From positions 62,001-126,000 of the forward strand of contig NVQL02000074.1 in the NCBI GenBank assembly GCA_002400495.2: a stretch of DNA of 64,000 nt, read 5' to 3'. Positions 37,023 through 47,606 of the stretch are shown here, piece by piece. The stretch is from Alphaproteobacteria bacterium. Lineage in GTDB: Bacteria > Pseudomonadota > Alphaproteobacteria > Rhizobiales > OSC116. Numbering within the stretch: the stretch's first letter is position 1; each line of letters starts with the position of its first letter. The notes under the pieces are model-generated. The model was not told the origin of the DNA and searched no databases. It saw only the letters and a list, made by a program, of their open reading frames with translations. The position numbers and the translations under genes are program-made.

Positions 37023-38609
37023 CTATTGCTTGGTAACCAAACGATAGAATACAAAATCAGAAATCGCACCATTCACATAACCATTAACTTTGGGGTCCAT
37101 CGCAACTTGCATTTGCGCTTGGAAAGTCATGATAATTGGTGAATCAGCTTGAACTTTTTTCTGTAGATCAACGTAAAGTTGATTACGTGTTTCTTGGTCT
37201 GTTTCAGCCAATGCAGCTTTAGTGGCTTCATTATATTCTTTCGGCACTGCCCAACCATTTCTCCATGTTGTGGTAGATTGGTAGTTGTCGTCAGAATTAT
37301 CTTCGTTATAAGCAAAAGCTTTAGCATTTGAATGTGGGTCCATAAAGTCAGGGCCCCAATAAAGCAGCATAGCTTCATGCGTACGTGCACGATATTTCGT
37401 AATCACTTGGCTACCTGTGCCAGGAATGATTTCAAAATTAATACCGGCTTCAGCAAATGACGCTTGCATAGATTGCGCCATATCAGTGAACGGGTTTGCA
37501 TTGATCACATCAAGTTTAACAGTGATCGGGGTTTCAATGCCCGCATCTGCTAAAATCTGTTTGGCTTTGGCAGGGTCATAGCTATAAGGTGTTTCAGTTA
37601 ATGATCCAGGGAATCCTTTAGGCCAAAACGATTGATGCACTTGCATTTGACCTTTTAAGAAACTATCGGCCATGCCTTTATAATTCACCAAGTAACGTGC
37701 AGCTTCCCAGATTGCTTTAGGTTGCAAAGCCTCATTTTTTTGGTTAAATGATAAGAAATGCACAGCAGCTTGCGGGAATTCCAACACTTTTAGGTCTGAA
37801 CCCAAGCTAGCAATTTGGTCAGGTGTCAGGTTTTTAGCGATATCAACATCACCAGATTTTAGCATTAATTGCTGTGTTGTAGATTCAGCAACATGACGAA
37901 TGATGACAGATTTAAGCGCAGGCGCGCCTTTGAAGTAATCAGCATTTGCATCCAATGTCAAAATCTCACCGGGGCGATATGTGCGCAATTTAAACGCGCC
38001 AGTACCCGCAGAATTTGCATTTAACCATGCATTACCCCAGTCGCCATCTACTTCATTGGCTTTCACCAATACAGAATCAACCACTGAACCCGGGCGTGCA
38101 GCCAATACATTCAACACAAAGGCAGATGAAAAATCACCTTCATATTTAAGCGTCACTTGGTTGCCATCAATCGTAACCATTTGGTCAATATTCTCAACGC
38201 TCCAACCCAATTGAGTCAGAATAAAAGCAGGTGCTTTGTTAAGATTGACCACGCGCTTAAACGAGTAAAGAACATCTTCAGCGGTTAATTTATTGCCCGA
38301 ATGAAAATTCACATCATCACGCAATGTAAATGTAATGGTTTTAGCTGCATCATCTGCAACCCAGTTTGTTGCCAAACCAGCACCTAATTTAGATAGGTCA
38401 TCAGCATCATATTGCACCAAGCGATCATAAACTTGCGTTACATATTCACCAGATGAGAATTCATAAGCTTGTGCGGGGTCAATGGCAACAATGTCATCGA
38501 TATTTTGTGCGACCACAAGAATGTCTGCCGGTGTTGCTGCCAAAGATATTGACGGCAAAATGGGCATTGCTAGCGCTGCCATGAGCGCCGCAGTTTTTAA
38601 TATTTTCAT
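37023..38609 (-). CDS. Peptide-type (DppA/OppA family) ABC substrate-binding protein
   Basis: Signal peptide; ITFTLRDDVNFHSGNKLTAEDVLYSFKRV; 528 aa. Confidence 0.92.
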   Translation of the reverse strand: MKILKTAALMAALAMPILPSISLAATPADILVVAQNIDDIVAIDPAQAYEFSSGEYVTQVYDRLVQYDADDLSKLGAGLATNWVADDAAKTITFTLRDDVNFHSGNKLTAEDVLYSFKRVVNLNKAPAFILTQLGWSVENIDQMVTIDGNQVTLKYEGDFSSAFVLNVLAARPGSVVDSVLVKANEVDGDWGNAWLNANSAGTGAFKLRTYRPGEILTLDANADYFKGAPALKSVIIRHVAESTTQQLMLKSGDVDIAKNLTPDQIASLGSDLKVLEFPQAAVHFLSFNQKNEALQPKAIWEAARYLVNYKGMADSFLKGQMQVHQSFWPKGFPGSLTETPYSYDPAKAKQILADAGIETPITVKLDVINANPFTDMAQSMQASFAEAGINFEIIPGTGSQVITKYRARTHEAMLLYWGPDFMDPHSNAKAFAYNEDNSDDNYQSTTTWRNGWAVPKEYNEATKAALAETDQETRNQLYVDLQKKVQADSPIIMTFQAQMQVAMDPKVNGYVNGAISDFVFYRLVTKQ

Positions 38610-38724
38610 TTTACTTCCCTTATTGTGGCTAAGCTTATGCTTAGCTTTGCGGCGACTAAAAATAATTTCAGTCCCGATGTTTTAATTTTGCTATTAGTAG
38701 TGCGCGCTCCTTTCGCGTAGATAT

Positions 38725-39330
38725 TTAGCTAGTTTTATTTCGATTTTCTTGAGCATGAAATAATTGCATATTCCCTGTCCATAATATTTTTGCAGGCTTG
38801 TCCGAGTCATTCCACCACGAATGCGGGCGGTTGCCTCTAAAGTGCATACTGTCACCAGCCGCCATAACAATGTTAGTGTTATCAATCCGTTGGGTAATTC
38901 TACCTTCCAAGATAAAGACAATCTCTTCACCTTCATGGCTAACCGTTTCAGAGTGATAGCCAACAGGAATGGTCAGCATAAATGACGATAGAATATTGCC
39001 AGGGAATTCAGTGCTTATCTGTTCATAAATAACTGATGATCCGTCAATAGAAAACTTATTACGATGATCATTACGCGTATATGCGCTTTGCGCACTGGGC
39101 GTGGCGATAAAATATTCGACCCCAACATCCAAAGCGCGAGAAATTTGAGCCAACGTGCCCAATGAAGGCGTCGCCTGATCGCGCTCAACTTGGCTTAAAT
39201 AGCCAACAGATACACCAGAGGCTTCGCCAAGATTTTGTAAAGTCATTTTTTGTTGCCGACGGCGCGAGCGAATTAAAGCGCCAACCTTAGGTGCATTTTC
39301 TTGTGAAGTTTTCATTTTTGTTGAAATCAT
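38725..39330 (-). CDS. XRE-family regulator with C-terminal cupin
   Basis: LIRSRRRQQKMTLQNLGEASGVSVGYLSQVERDQATPSLGTLAQISRAL plus cupin HEGEEIVFILEG...DSMHFRGNRPHSWWN. Confidence 0.93.
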   Translation of the reverse strand: MISTKMKTSQENAPKVGALIRSRRRQQKMTLQNLGEASGVSVGYLSQVERDQATPSLGTLAQISRALDVGVEYFIATPSAQSAYTRNDHRNKFSIDGSSVIYEQISTEFPGNILSSFMLTIPVGYHSETVSHEGEEIVFILEGRITQRIDNTNIVMAAGDSMHFRGNRPHSWWNDSDKPAKILWTGNMQLFHAQENRNKTS

Positions 39331-39492
39331 AATTTTTTTACTTTTAGAATAATTTTTATTGTATTAGCAAATATAATGATTTATAGCAATAATTAATTTG
39401 CTTCTGTGAAAATATATAATAGTTTCAATATGTAAAATCTTGGTTCATTTTTTGCACCAAATACATTGAAATGAATAATAAGAAAGAATATC

Positions 39493-40563
39493 GTGTCATT
39501 CGTATCAAACCTATTTTCGCAATCACCAAACCACAATGCTGTGCTTAAAACATTGTCGAAGATAAAAGCACTCATCGGTTTTATCATCACCACAATGGTG
39601 ACCTTTCTTGGCCTCATCGCCATCACCTTTTTCATCGGCCGTGTGGTGCCTATTGATCCCGTATTGGCCGTGGTGGGTGACCGCGCACCGCCCGAAGTTT
39701 ATGCCAAAGCCAAGCAAGAAATGGGCTTAGATGATTCATTACCCGTTCAATTCTTCAATTATGTAATCGATATTTTCCACGGCGAGCTAGGCACATCAGT
39801 CTCAACATTACGCCCCGTTGTCGATGACCTAATCAGAGTGTTCCCCGCAACCCTAGAACTTTCGACTTTAGGCATCATCATTGGCGTGCTAGTTGGCGTG
39901 CCAATGGGCGTCATCGCCGCCAGCAAACAAGGTTCTTGGCTCGATCAAATCATCAGAGTGGTCAGCCTACTCGGTTATTCAGTACCCGCATTCTGGTTAG
40001 GACTAGTCGGGCTTTCACTATTCTACGCCCAACTCAGTTGGGTAGCAGGCCCCGGCCGCATCGACATTTATTTAGATGGCATCATACCAACCGTAACAGG
40101 CTTAATGCTGGTCGATACATTAATCGCGGGCGATTGGGATATTTTCAAAAATGCCATCAGCCATCTCATATTACCAGCTTCAGTTTTAGGCTTTTATAGC
40201 TTGGCCTATATCGCAAGGATGACCCGCTCATTCATGCTCGATCAATTGAACCAAGAATTCGTCATCACCGCACGGGTCAAAGGCCTACCCGAATATATAG
40301 TCATCTGGCGCCATGCCTTCAAACCCATAGCCGTGCAGTTAATTACCGTCATTGGCCTGTCATATGCAGGCCTGCTCGAAGGCAGTGTGATGATAGAAAC
40401 CATCTTCTCATGGCCGGGCATTGGCAACTATTTAACCACGGCATTATTCAATGCCGATATGAATGCGGTGCTTGGCGCAACATTAGTAATCGGTGCCGTA
40501 TTCATCGGCATTAACAAATTAACCGATATCTTATATCGAATTTTAGACCCACGTGCGAGATAG
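39493..40563 (+). CDS. Peptide ABC transporter permease (DppB-like)
   Basis: BPD permease signature region; PLSIETIFSWPGIGNYLTTALFNADMNAVLG-like C terminus; GTG start likely. Confidence 0.92.
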   Translation: MSFVSNLFSQSPNHNAVLKTLSKIKALIGFIITTMVTFLGLIAITFFIGRVVPIDPVLAVVGDRAPPEVYAKAKQEMGLDDSLPVQFFNYVIDIFHGELGTSVSTLRPVVDDLIRVFPATLELSTLGIIIGVLVGVPMGVIAASKQGSWLDQIIRVVSLLGYSVPAFWLGLVGLSLFYAQLSWVAGPGRIDIYLDGIIPTVTGLMLVDTLIAGDWDIFKNAISHLILPASVLGFYSLAYIARMTRSFMLDQLNQEFVITARVKGLPEYIVIWRHAFKPIAVQLITVIGLSYAGLLEGSVMIETIFSWPGIGNYLTTALFNADMNAVLGATLVIGAVFIGINKLTDILYRILDPRAR

Positions 40564-40570
40564 GCAAAAG

Positions 40571-41473
40571 ATGACACAATTTTTAGATTGGTTACGAGAC
40601 GAAACACCCACATCCCGCCGTCAGGCGCGGTGGGGTGGCGCATTTCGCTTGGCTTTGGCACTGCGCAAAAATCACTTGGCAATGGCGGGTTTAATCATCA
40701 TCACCACCCTCATCCTATTCGCCATATTTGCCCCCTTCATCGCCACCCACCCCGCCATCCAGCAGGATTTGCAAGGCCGTTTGTCACCACCCAGTTTCGA
40801 TCATTGGATGGGAACCGATGAATTAGGCCGCGATATTTGGTCTCGAATAGTTTATGGCTCACAAATCACCTTATTCATCGTATTTTTAGTCGCCGCCATC
40901 GCCGCCCCAATTGGCCTAATTGCAGGCGCAGTCGCAGGTTATTTTGGCGGCTGGGTCGATCGCATCATCATGGGCATAACCGACATCTTCCTCTCCATGC
41001 CAAAGCTGATTTTAGCCTTGTCATTTGTCGCAGCCCTCGGCCCAGGCATTCAAAATGCAGTCATCGCCATTGCCATTGCCACTTGGCCGAGCTACGCCCG
41101 CATCGCACGCGCCGAAACGCTAACCATCCGCAATTCAGAATTCATTGCCGCCATTCAATTGCAAGGCGCATCCTCGACCCGCATTGTGTTCAGCCATATT
41201 TTACCCCTATGCATGTCGTCAATGATTGTACGGGTGACATTAGACATGGCAGGCATCATCCTAACCGCCGCTGGCCTTGGCTTTTTAGGCCTTGGCGCGC
41301 AACCACCATTACCAGAATGGGGCGCCATGATATCCAGCGGCCGTACATTTATATTCGATCAATGGTGGGTGGCCACCATGCCGGGCCTCGCCATCATCAC
41401 CGTCAGCCTTGGTTTCTGTTTCCTAGGCGATGGCCTGCGTGATGTGTTAGACCCCAAACAGGGAGGCAGATAA
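40571..41473 (+). CDS. Peptide ABC transporter permease (DppC-like)
   Basis: HWMGTDELGRDIWSRIVYGSQITLFIV; LGLGAQPPLPEWGAMISSGR. Confidence 0.93.
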   Translation: MTQFLDWLRDETPTSRRQARWGGAFRLALALRKNHLAMAGLIIITTLILFAIFAPFIATHPAIQQDLQGRLSPPSFDHWMGTDELGRDIWSRIVYGSQITLFIVFLVAAIAAPIGLIAGAVAGYFGGWVDRIIMGITDIFLSMPKLILALSFVAALGPGIQNAVIAIAIATWPSYARIARAETLTIRNSEFIAAIQLQGASSTRIVFSHILPLCMSSMIVRVTLDMAGIILTAAGLGFLGLGAQPPLPEWGAMISSGRTFIFDQWWVATMPGLAIITVSLGFCFLGDGLRDVLDPKQGGR

Positions 41474-42312
41474 TGAGCGAAGATAAATTACTCGAAGTTA
41501 AAAACCTACGGATCAGCTTTCCAACCACACGAGATCGCATCGAAGTCGTCAAAGGCATATCGTTTGATTTAGGCCGCGAGAAACTCGGCATCGTTGGCGA
41601 AAGCGGCTCAGGTAAATCACTAACTGGCCGCTCAATCTTAAAACTCATCCGCGCACCAGGCCAAGTCACTGCCGATAAGTTAAGCTTTAAAAATATCGAC
41701 CTGTTGGCGCAAAATGAAAAGCAAATGCGTAACATTCGCGGCACAAAAATCTCAATGATTATGCAAGATCCCAAATTCTCACTCAATCCTGTGATGACCA
41801 TTGGTGCACAAATTTCAGAATCGCTCAACGCTCATAATAAGCTGTCAAAATCCGAGGTCAATCAACGGGTGATAGACATGCTCAATGATGTAAAAATCAA
41901 TGACCCCGAGCGCGTGGTTAAACTATACCCGCACGAGGTTTCAGGCGGCATGGGACAACGGATAATGATTGCCATGATGCTCATCCCACAGCCAGATTTG
42001 CTAATTGCCGATGAGCCAACCTCATCCCTAGACGTATCAGTGCAAGCGCAAGTGTTGAATGTCATTGATGATTTAATCTCCAAAAAAGGTATGGGTTTAA
42101 TTCTCATCAGCCATGATTTGGTTTTAACATCGCGCTATTGCGACCGCATATTGGTCATGAAATCTGGCGAAATTGTCGAAGAATGCAAAGCCAGCGAACT
42201 AGCCAATGCCAAACACCCCTACACCAGAGGCCTGCTAGCCGCCATCCCAAGCTTAAACGAAACCCGTGATGAATTGCCTACATTAAATCGGCTGCAAAAG
42301 GAGCCAATATGA
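41473..42312 (+). CDS. Peptide ABC transporter ATPase (DppD-like)
   Basis: GESGSGKSLTGRSIL; VSGGMGQRIMIAMML; LLIADEPTSSLD. Confidence 0.94.
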   Translation: MSEDKLLEVKNLRISFPTTRDRIEVVKGISFDLGREKLGIVGESGSGKSLTGRSILKLIRAPGQVTADKLSFKNIDLLAQNEKQMRNIRGTKISMIMQDPKFSLNPVMTIGAQISESLNAHNKLSKSEVNQRVIDMLNDVKINDPERVVKLYPHEVSGGMGQRIMIAMMLIPQPDLLIADEPTSSLDVSVQAQVLNVIDDLISKKGMGLILISHDLVLTSRYCDRILVMKSGEIVEECKASELANAKHPYTRGLLAAIPSLNETRDELPTLNRLQKEPI

Positions 42313-43049
42313 ACGCAATTGAACTTAATGAGCTAGACATTTTCTATGGCGACACTCAAATCACCGACAATATCAGCTTTGATATAAAACAAGGCGAAAG
42401 CTTTGCTTTAGTTGGTGAAAGCGGCTCAGGAAAATCAACCATATTAAAAGCCATTATGGGCTTAGCCCCCAAATGGAATGGCTCAATAAAAGTCAATAAC
42501 GTCGCACGCAGTCACGGCATTGATTATGATTTCGCCGCACAATGCCAAATGGTGTTTCAAGACCCGTATGGCAGCTTACACCCGCGCAAAACAGTAGATG
42601 CAACCCTATCAGAACCACTAACCATTCACCGCATTTCAGACCAAAATGAACGCATTGAACAGGTGATGCAATCTGTTGGGTTAGATTTGAGTTTTAGATT
42701 TCGCTACCCGCATCAATTATCTGGCGGCCAACGCCAACGAGTAGTGATCGCCCGCGCTCTAATCCTCGAGCCAAAAATATTACTATTAGATGAACCCACA
42801 TCAGCCCTAGACGTTTCTGTGCAAGCCGAGATTCTAAATCTATTTAAAAAACTCCGCAAAGAACGCGGGCTGACATATCTAATGGTCACCCACAACCTGC
42901 CCGTGGTCTCATTTTTATGCGACAGGCTAGCGGTAATCAAGGCTGGAAAATTAGTAGAAGTTACAGGCGTCGAACAATTGCGCCAAGGCAATTTCAAACA
43001 TGCCTATACACAAGAATTATATGCCGCCAGCGGCGGCGTAATAAGTTAA
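42309..43049 (+). CDS. Peptide ABC transporter ATPase (DppF-like)
   Basis: GESGSGKSTILKAIMG; LSGGQRQRVVIARAL; ILLLDEPTSALD. Confidence 0.94.
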   Translation: MNAIELNELDIFYGDTQITDNISFDIKQGESFALVGESGSGKSTILKAIMGLAPKWNGSIKVNNVARSHGIDYDFAAQCQMVFQDPYGSLHPRKTVDATLSEPLTIHRISDQNERIEQVMQSVGLDLSFRFRYPHQLSGGQRQRVVIARALILEPKILLLDEPTSALDVSVQAEILNLFKKLRKERGLTYLMVTHNLPVVSFLCDRLAVIKAGKLVEVTGVEQLRQGNFKHAYTQELYAASGGVIS

Positions 43050-43063
43050 ATTAAGGAAATAAG

Positions 43064-43576
43064 ATGACGGTACAAATGGCAGAATTAGAAAATATAACAG
43101 TGGCATTAGAGGATTTTCATACATCTATAAAAGCCGACACCCCTCCCTTTAAGGCTTTGCACAAATTGGTCGACGACACCGTTGGCGCCATCTTATTTAC
43201 AGTCATGGAAGCTGACCTAAATGCAGGCCTCGCTCTACGCTCTTACACTTCTGATCCAGAAAATTATTCAGTCTCTGGCAGCAAACCAATTCACCGCGAC
43301 GAATGGTTTGAGCAAGTGAGCATAAAACGCCAACCATTTGTCGCCAATACAATCAAGCAAATAAAAACAGTTTTTCCAGATTATGGCCTAATATGGTCAT
43401 TAGGCTGCGGTTCAGTTGTCAACCTCCCCATCATTATCGGCGAAGAATTTGTCGGCACAATTAACCTGCTACATGAAGAACACTATTACACCCCCGAGCG
43501 CGTTGAAATCATCACAAAATTTTTAAGCAAACCAACTGTCCAAGCTTATTTCACGTCCCGTAATTCAACTAGGTGA
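43064..43576 (+). CDS. GAF-domain-like small protein
   Basis: 170 aa; single GAF-like domain (VGTINLLHEEHYYTPERVEIITKFL); last gene of peptide-transport operon. Confidence 0.65.
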   Translation: MTVQMAELENITVALEDFHTSIKADTPPFKALHKLVDDTVGAILFTVMEADLNAGLALRSYTSDPENYSVSGSKPIHRDEWFEQVSIKRQPFVANTIKQIKTVFPDYGLIWSLGCGSVVNLPIIIGEEFVGTINLLHEEHYYTPERVEIITKFLSKPTVQAYFTSRNSTR

Positions 43577-44287
43577 TATTATTTCGATGGCCTTATCGAT
43601 GACGATAGCCAGCAAGGCCACCATAATACCACCCTGCAATACAAATGCCATATTATCGGTCAGCAGCCCCGCAATAATCACCTCGCCCAACCCTTTGGCG
43701 GCGACGGTCGAGCCAATTGCCACTGTGCCAATATTAATAACAACACTCACCCGAATGCCCGCAACAATCACGGGCATGGCAAGTGGCAATTCAACATTAA
43801 ACAGGCGCTGACCCTGTGTCAGTCCCATGCCACGCGCAGCTTCTAACACAGGCTTTGGCACCTGCTGCAACCCCGTTATCGTATTTTCAAAAATCGGCAA
43901 CAAACCATATAAAAACAAAGCCACCAAAATCGGCTCCATACCAAACCCAACCAATGGCACACATAATGCCAACACAGCAATAGGAGGAAAAGTCTGCCCA
44001 AGGTTGGCCAGCATTTTCGCCAACGGCATAAACGCTTCACCCGCAGGTCGTGTTACAAAAACCCCCACAGAAACAGCCACAATTGTCGCCCCCACACTAG
44101 CGATAAACACCGTAAACAAATGCCACCCAACAATGTTTGCATAATGATCGCGAACATAAATAGCAGGCGCCGAGTTCTTACTAAAATAACCAAAAAAACC
44201 ACTAAATAATTCAATATCAACAATCATTAGAACGAGCAAAATCAACGCAGTCAAAGGAAAAACAAATTTTAAATATCTAAGGATCAT
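43565..44287 (-). CDS. Glycine betaine/choline-type (OpuC/OsmF family) ABC permease
   Basis: BPD permease; VLEAARGMGLTQGQRLFNVELPLAMPVIVAGIR. Confidence 0.9.
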   Translation of the reverse strand: MILRYLKFVFPLTALILLVLMIVDIELFSGFFGYFSKNSAPAIYVRDHYANIVGWHLFTVFIASVGATIVAVSVGVFVTRPAGEAFMPLAKMLANLGQTFPPIAVLALCVPLVGFGMEPILVALFLYGLLPIFENTITGLQQVPKPVLEAARGMGLTQGQRLFNVELPLAMPVIVAGIRVSVVINIGTVAIGSTVAAKGLGEVIIAGLLTDNMAFVLQGGIMVALLAIVIDKAIEIISPS

Positions 44288-45237
44288 TTTTGTTTTTTAC
44301 CCTTAGCCAAAATATCAACCAAAGCCACATTCCCAATAATCTTGCCCTCTGAGTTTATGACTGGCAAGCTACTTTCCCCCACCCAAAGCAAACGCGATAA
44401 GGCATCTCGTAAATTATCTTTGTCGCTTAAATGCTGAGATTGCGGTTTCTTCCCGATGTCAGCAATCGGTGTCATAACATCCTCAACCTTTACCAACGAA
44501 AGCAAATTCAACGCACGGTCATCACCACCAACTAACTCCCTCACAAATCCATCGCGCGGGTTACGCATCAGCTCAATCGGGCTAGCGACTTGCAATAATT
44601 TCCCCTTATCCATCACCGCAATTTTATCGCCAAGTTTAACCGCTTCTTCAATGTCATGTGTCACCATAATAATCGTGATGTTTAATTGCTTCTGAATGCG
44701 CAACATTTCATCTTGCAAATAATTACGCGTAATCGCATCCAATGCACCAAATGGCTCGTCCATTAGCAATAGTTCAGGCCGCGCAGCAAGTGCCCTCGCC
44801 ACGCCCACCCTTTGTTGCTGCCCGCCCGACAATTGATGAGGAAACTTATGAGCAAATGTCTCATAATCCAGATGAAACAGCGTGAGCAACTCCTCAACCC
44901 GCTGCTCAATTTCTGTCTTCGACCATTTCAACAATTTAGGTACAGTGGCAATATTTTCAAATATATCTTGATGCGGAAACAATCCCACACCCTGAATCGC
45001 ATAACCAATTTTGCGCCGCAAATCTTCCACAGGCACAGATTTCACATCCTCGCCATTAATAGAAATGCTCCCACTCGTTGGCTCAATAAGCCGATTTATC
45101 ATCCGTAAAGTCGTAGATTTACCACATCCAGACGAACCAATCAGCATGCAAAACTCGCCACTATTCACCAGCAAAGATACGTCATCAACCGCATGAGTTT
45201 GATTAAATAATTTATTCAAATTTTGCAGTTCAATCAT
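44284..45237 (-). CDS. Betaine-type ABC ATPase with C-terminal CBS region
   Basis: GSSGCGKSTTLRMINRLIEPTSG; LSGGQQQRVGVARAL; MDEPFGALD; CBS-like SSLPVINSEGKIIGNVALVDIL. Confidence 0.92.
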   Translation of the reverse strand: MIELQNLNKLFNQTHAVDDVSLLVNSGEFCMLIGSSGCGKSTTLRMINRLIEPTSGSISINGEDVKSVPVEDLRRKIGYAIQGVGLFPHQDIFENIATVPKLLKWSKTEIEQRVEELLTLFHLDYETFAHKFPHQLSGGQQQRVGVARALAARPELLLMDEPFGALDAITRNYLQDEMLRIQKQLNITIIMVTHDIEEAVKLGDKIAVMDKGKLLQVASPIELMRNPRDGFVRELVGGDDRALNLLSLVKVEDVMTPIADIGKKPQSQHLSDKDNLRDALSRLLWVGESSLPVINSEGKIIGNVALVDILAKGKKQK

Positions 45238-46417
45238 CAATCTTCCTTTTGGAAAAGCCAATTATGCTATCCATTAAAATAGCTGCAAAAAGTGCCAAAT
45301 AAAGCGTCGGAATCGCCCCCAGCATAACCAATTCTGTTGCCGTTTGGTTAAGCCCTTTAAATATATATGTGCCAAACCCGCCACCACCAATAAGCCCAGC
45401 AACCGCAACAATGCCAATATTTTGCACCAGCACAATCCGAATGCCAGACAAAATAACTGGCGCTGCCAATGGCAGTTCAATTTTAAACAATCTTTGACGA
45501 GAATTCATACCCATCCCGCGCGCCGCCTCCACAATTGTAGCATCCAACTTATCCAGCCCAACGGTTGTATTGCTAACAATCGGCAACAGAGAATAGAAAA
45601 ACAAGGCAACAATCGCAGGCGCAGCACCAATCCCCCTTATGCCCAACTCGCCCAAACCAGGGTAATTTGTGGCAATATAAGTTAGCGGTATCATCAAAAT
45701 ACCAAACATGGCGATTGAGGGAATGGTCTGCAATATATTCAAAACAGGAAACACAGCCGCTTTGATAATTTTTGATCGACTGCACCATATTCCCGTAGGA
45801 ATGCCAACAATAATGGCAGGCACCAAACTCGCTATCGAAAGAAACAAATGACGCCGCGCATGAGACCAAAAAGCAAGCTCATTTTTATATTCCTTCATCA
45901 ATGAAAGAGCATCCCATAAACCTACATAAATCAACAACCCAAAAAGGCATGACATAGCAATAAAAACAACAACATGAAATAAGGGCGATGCCCGAAGTTT
46001 CAAAATATTATTGGCAAAAGTAAGCCATAGTGCAAGACAGGCCACCCAAAACCCACTACCCAATGCCACGCGCGCAAACCCCGCATCTTTCGGCAAAACA
46101 TAATTCGCGCCCTCACCCACCAAATAAAACAAACCAACCATGGCAACAACAATAATGCCAATCGTCAAAGCAACAGACAATCTCCTAACGATGAGGAAGA
46201 AGAAAAACAAAAAAACCGCCAAAATCAAAACCCCAATCGAGCCTGGAAAGACATCAAACAAATATCTTCCCGTACCCGATGTAAGCCGATTTGGCTGATA
46301 GGTTAGAATTGGCAAGCCAAGCAGCGAAAAAAACAGCAACAAGCTTGCCAATATATCAACTTTATCAAAGCTAATTTTGGAGCTCAAATTCGAAGCAGAT
46401 TCTGATAATTGGCTCAT
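45230..46417 (-). CDS. Betaine-type ABC permease with N-terminal TM extension
   Basis: GIPTGIWCSRS; VEAARGMGMNSRQRLFKIELPLAAPVILSGIRI. Confidence 0.9.
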   Translation of the reverse strand: MSQLSESASNLSSKISFDKVDILASLLLFFSLLGLPILTYQPNRLTSGTGRYLFDVFPGSIGVLILAVFLFFFFLIVRRLSVALTIGIIVVAMVGLFYLVGEGANYVLPKDAGFARVALGSGFWVACLALWLTFANNILKLRASPLFHVVVFIAMSCLFGLLIYVGLWDALSLMKEYKNELAFWSHARRHLFLSIASLVPAIIVGIPTGIWCSRSKIIKAAVFPVLNILQTIPSIAMFGILMIPLTYIATNYPGLGELGIRGIGAAPAIVALFFYSLLPIVSNTTVGLDKLDATIVEAARGMGMNSRQRLFKIELPLAAPVILSGIRIVLVQNIGIVAVAGLIGGGGFGTYIFKGLNQTATELVMLGAIPTLYLALFAAILMDSIIGFSKRKIDD

Positions 46418-46443
46418 ATTCGCCCCTCAGCCAAATAACAACT

Positions 46444-47370
46444 CTACATAAAGCCATTAGCTTCAAGATACTCACGAGCCACATCACGCGGAGATTCGCC
46501 ACCAAGCGCAATACGTGCATTTAGCGATTGCAAATCAGTCAATGTAAAGCTTTGGAATATTGGGTTCAATATTTCAGCAATTTTTGGGTTTGCATTCAAT
46601 ACATCTTCACGCACAATTGGTGTCGGCGCATAAACGGGTTGCACGCCTTTGTCATCGGTCATCACAACCAAACCTAATGAAGATATCGCACCATCAGTGC
46701 CATAAACCATGGCTGCATTCGCACCATCTGTTTGCTCCGCAGCGGCCTTAATCGTGGCTGCGGTATTACCACCAGATAATATAAGCAATTGGTCACTACT
46801 TAATACAAAATCATACGCTTTCTGAAAAGCTGGCAATACCGCTTCATTAGATACAAATTCAGCAGAACCAACAAATTTAATGTCGCCACCACCTTTTACA
46901 AATTTACCAAAATCAGACATAGTTTTCAGGTTGCCTTCATCCGCAATTTCTTTACGCACCGCAATCGCCCAAGTGTTATTGGCATTCGCAGGTTCAAGCC
47001 AAACAATTTTGTTGCCTTCAAAATCCAGCTTTTTGGCCATTTCATGCCCTTGCTTCATGTCTTTCCAAACATCCAGACTTGGCTTGTTATAAAAGAACGC
47101 AACATTGCCCGTATACTCAGGGTAAATATCAATTTCGCCAGAAATCAAAGCTTTACGAACAATTGGCGTACCACCAAGTTGAATGCGGTCTTCAACTTCA
47201 AAACCTGCATTTTCAAGCGCCAAATAAATCACATTCCCCAACAACCCACCTTCAGTATCGATTTTAGACGAAACAGTAATCTTATCAGCAGCTGATGCCA
47301 TATTTGTAAGGCTTAATGCACATAGCAAAGCCATAATTTTGACTAGATTTTTCATTTTATTCCCTTTCAA
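46444..47370 (-). CDS. Betaine/choline-type (OpuC family) substrate-binding protein
   Basis: Signal peptide; ISGEIDIYPEYTGNVAFFY; GTDGAISSLGLVVMTDDKGVQPVYAPTPIVRE. Confidence 0.9.
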   Translation of the reverse strand: MKGNKMKNLVKIMALLCALSLTNMASAADKITVSSKIDTEGGLLGNVIYLALENAGFEVEDRIQLGGTPIVRKALISGEIDIYPEYTGNVAFFYNKPSLDVWKDMKQGHEMAKKLDFEGNKIVWLEPANANNTWAIAVRKEIADEGNLKTMSDFGKFVKGGGDIKFVGSAEFVSNEAVLPAFQKAYDFVLSSDQLLILSGGNTAATIKAAAEQTDGANAAMVYGTDGAISSLGLVVMTDDKGVQPVYAPTPIVREDVLNANPKIAEILNPIFQSFTLTDLQSLNARIALGGESPRDVAREYLEANGFM

Positions 47371-47581
47371 AATTGCGGTTTAATAGGATGAAAATAACAT
47401 CCAAAGAATTTATAAAATAAACTTTACACCAATTAATTTGAAGAAATCAACCGATCAATTCTGATACACTACCAATCCATAACATCTTCTTTCAAGTAAA
47501 TTCATCCATAAATTTCATCATTGTGATGTATTTATTCATCAGCAGTAAAATTTTATCATATTTTACAACTTGACATTATCG

Positions 47582-47606
47582 ATGCATTATTGCAACAATG
47601 ATGCAT
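47582..47606. promoter_or_regulatory. Large inverted repeat (operator-like) at start of PAS/AAA+ regulator operon
   Basis: ATGCATTATTG-caa-CAATGATGCAT; 10 of 11 bp paired. Confidence 0.6.

Noticed and set aside
40837-41442. 201-aa + strand ORF overlapping the DppC-like gene
   Set aside because: Out-of-frame with a clearly conserved BPD permease; His/Arg-rich composition typical of shadow ORFs.
43064-43576. GAF-domain protein as a methionine sulfoxide reductase (fRMsr)
   Set aside because: I could not recognise the fRMsr cysteine arrangement; left as generic GAF-like.
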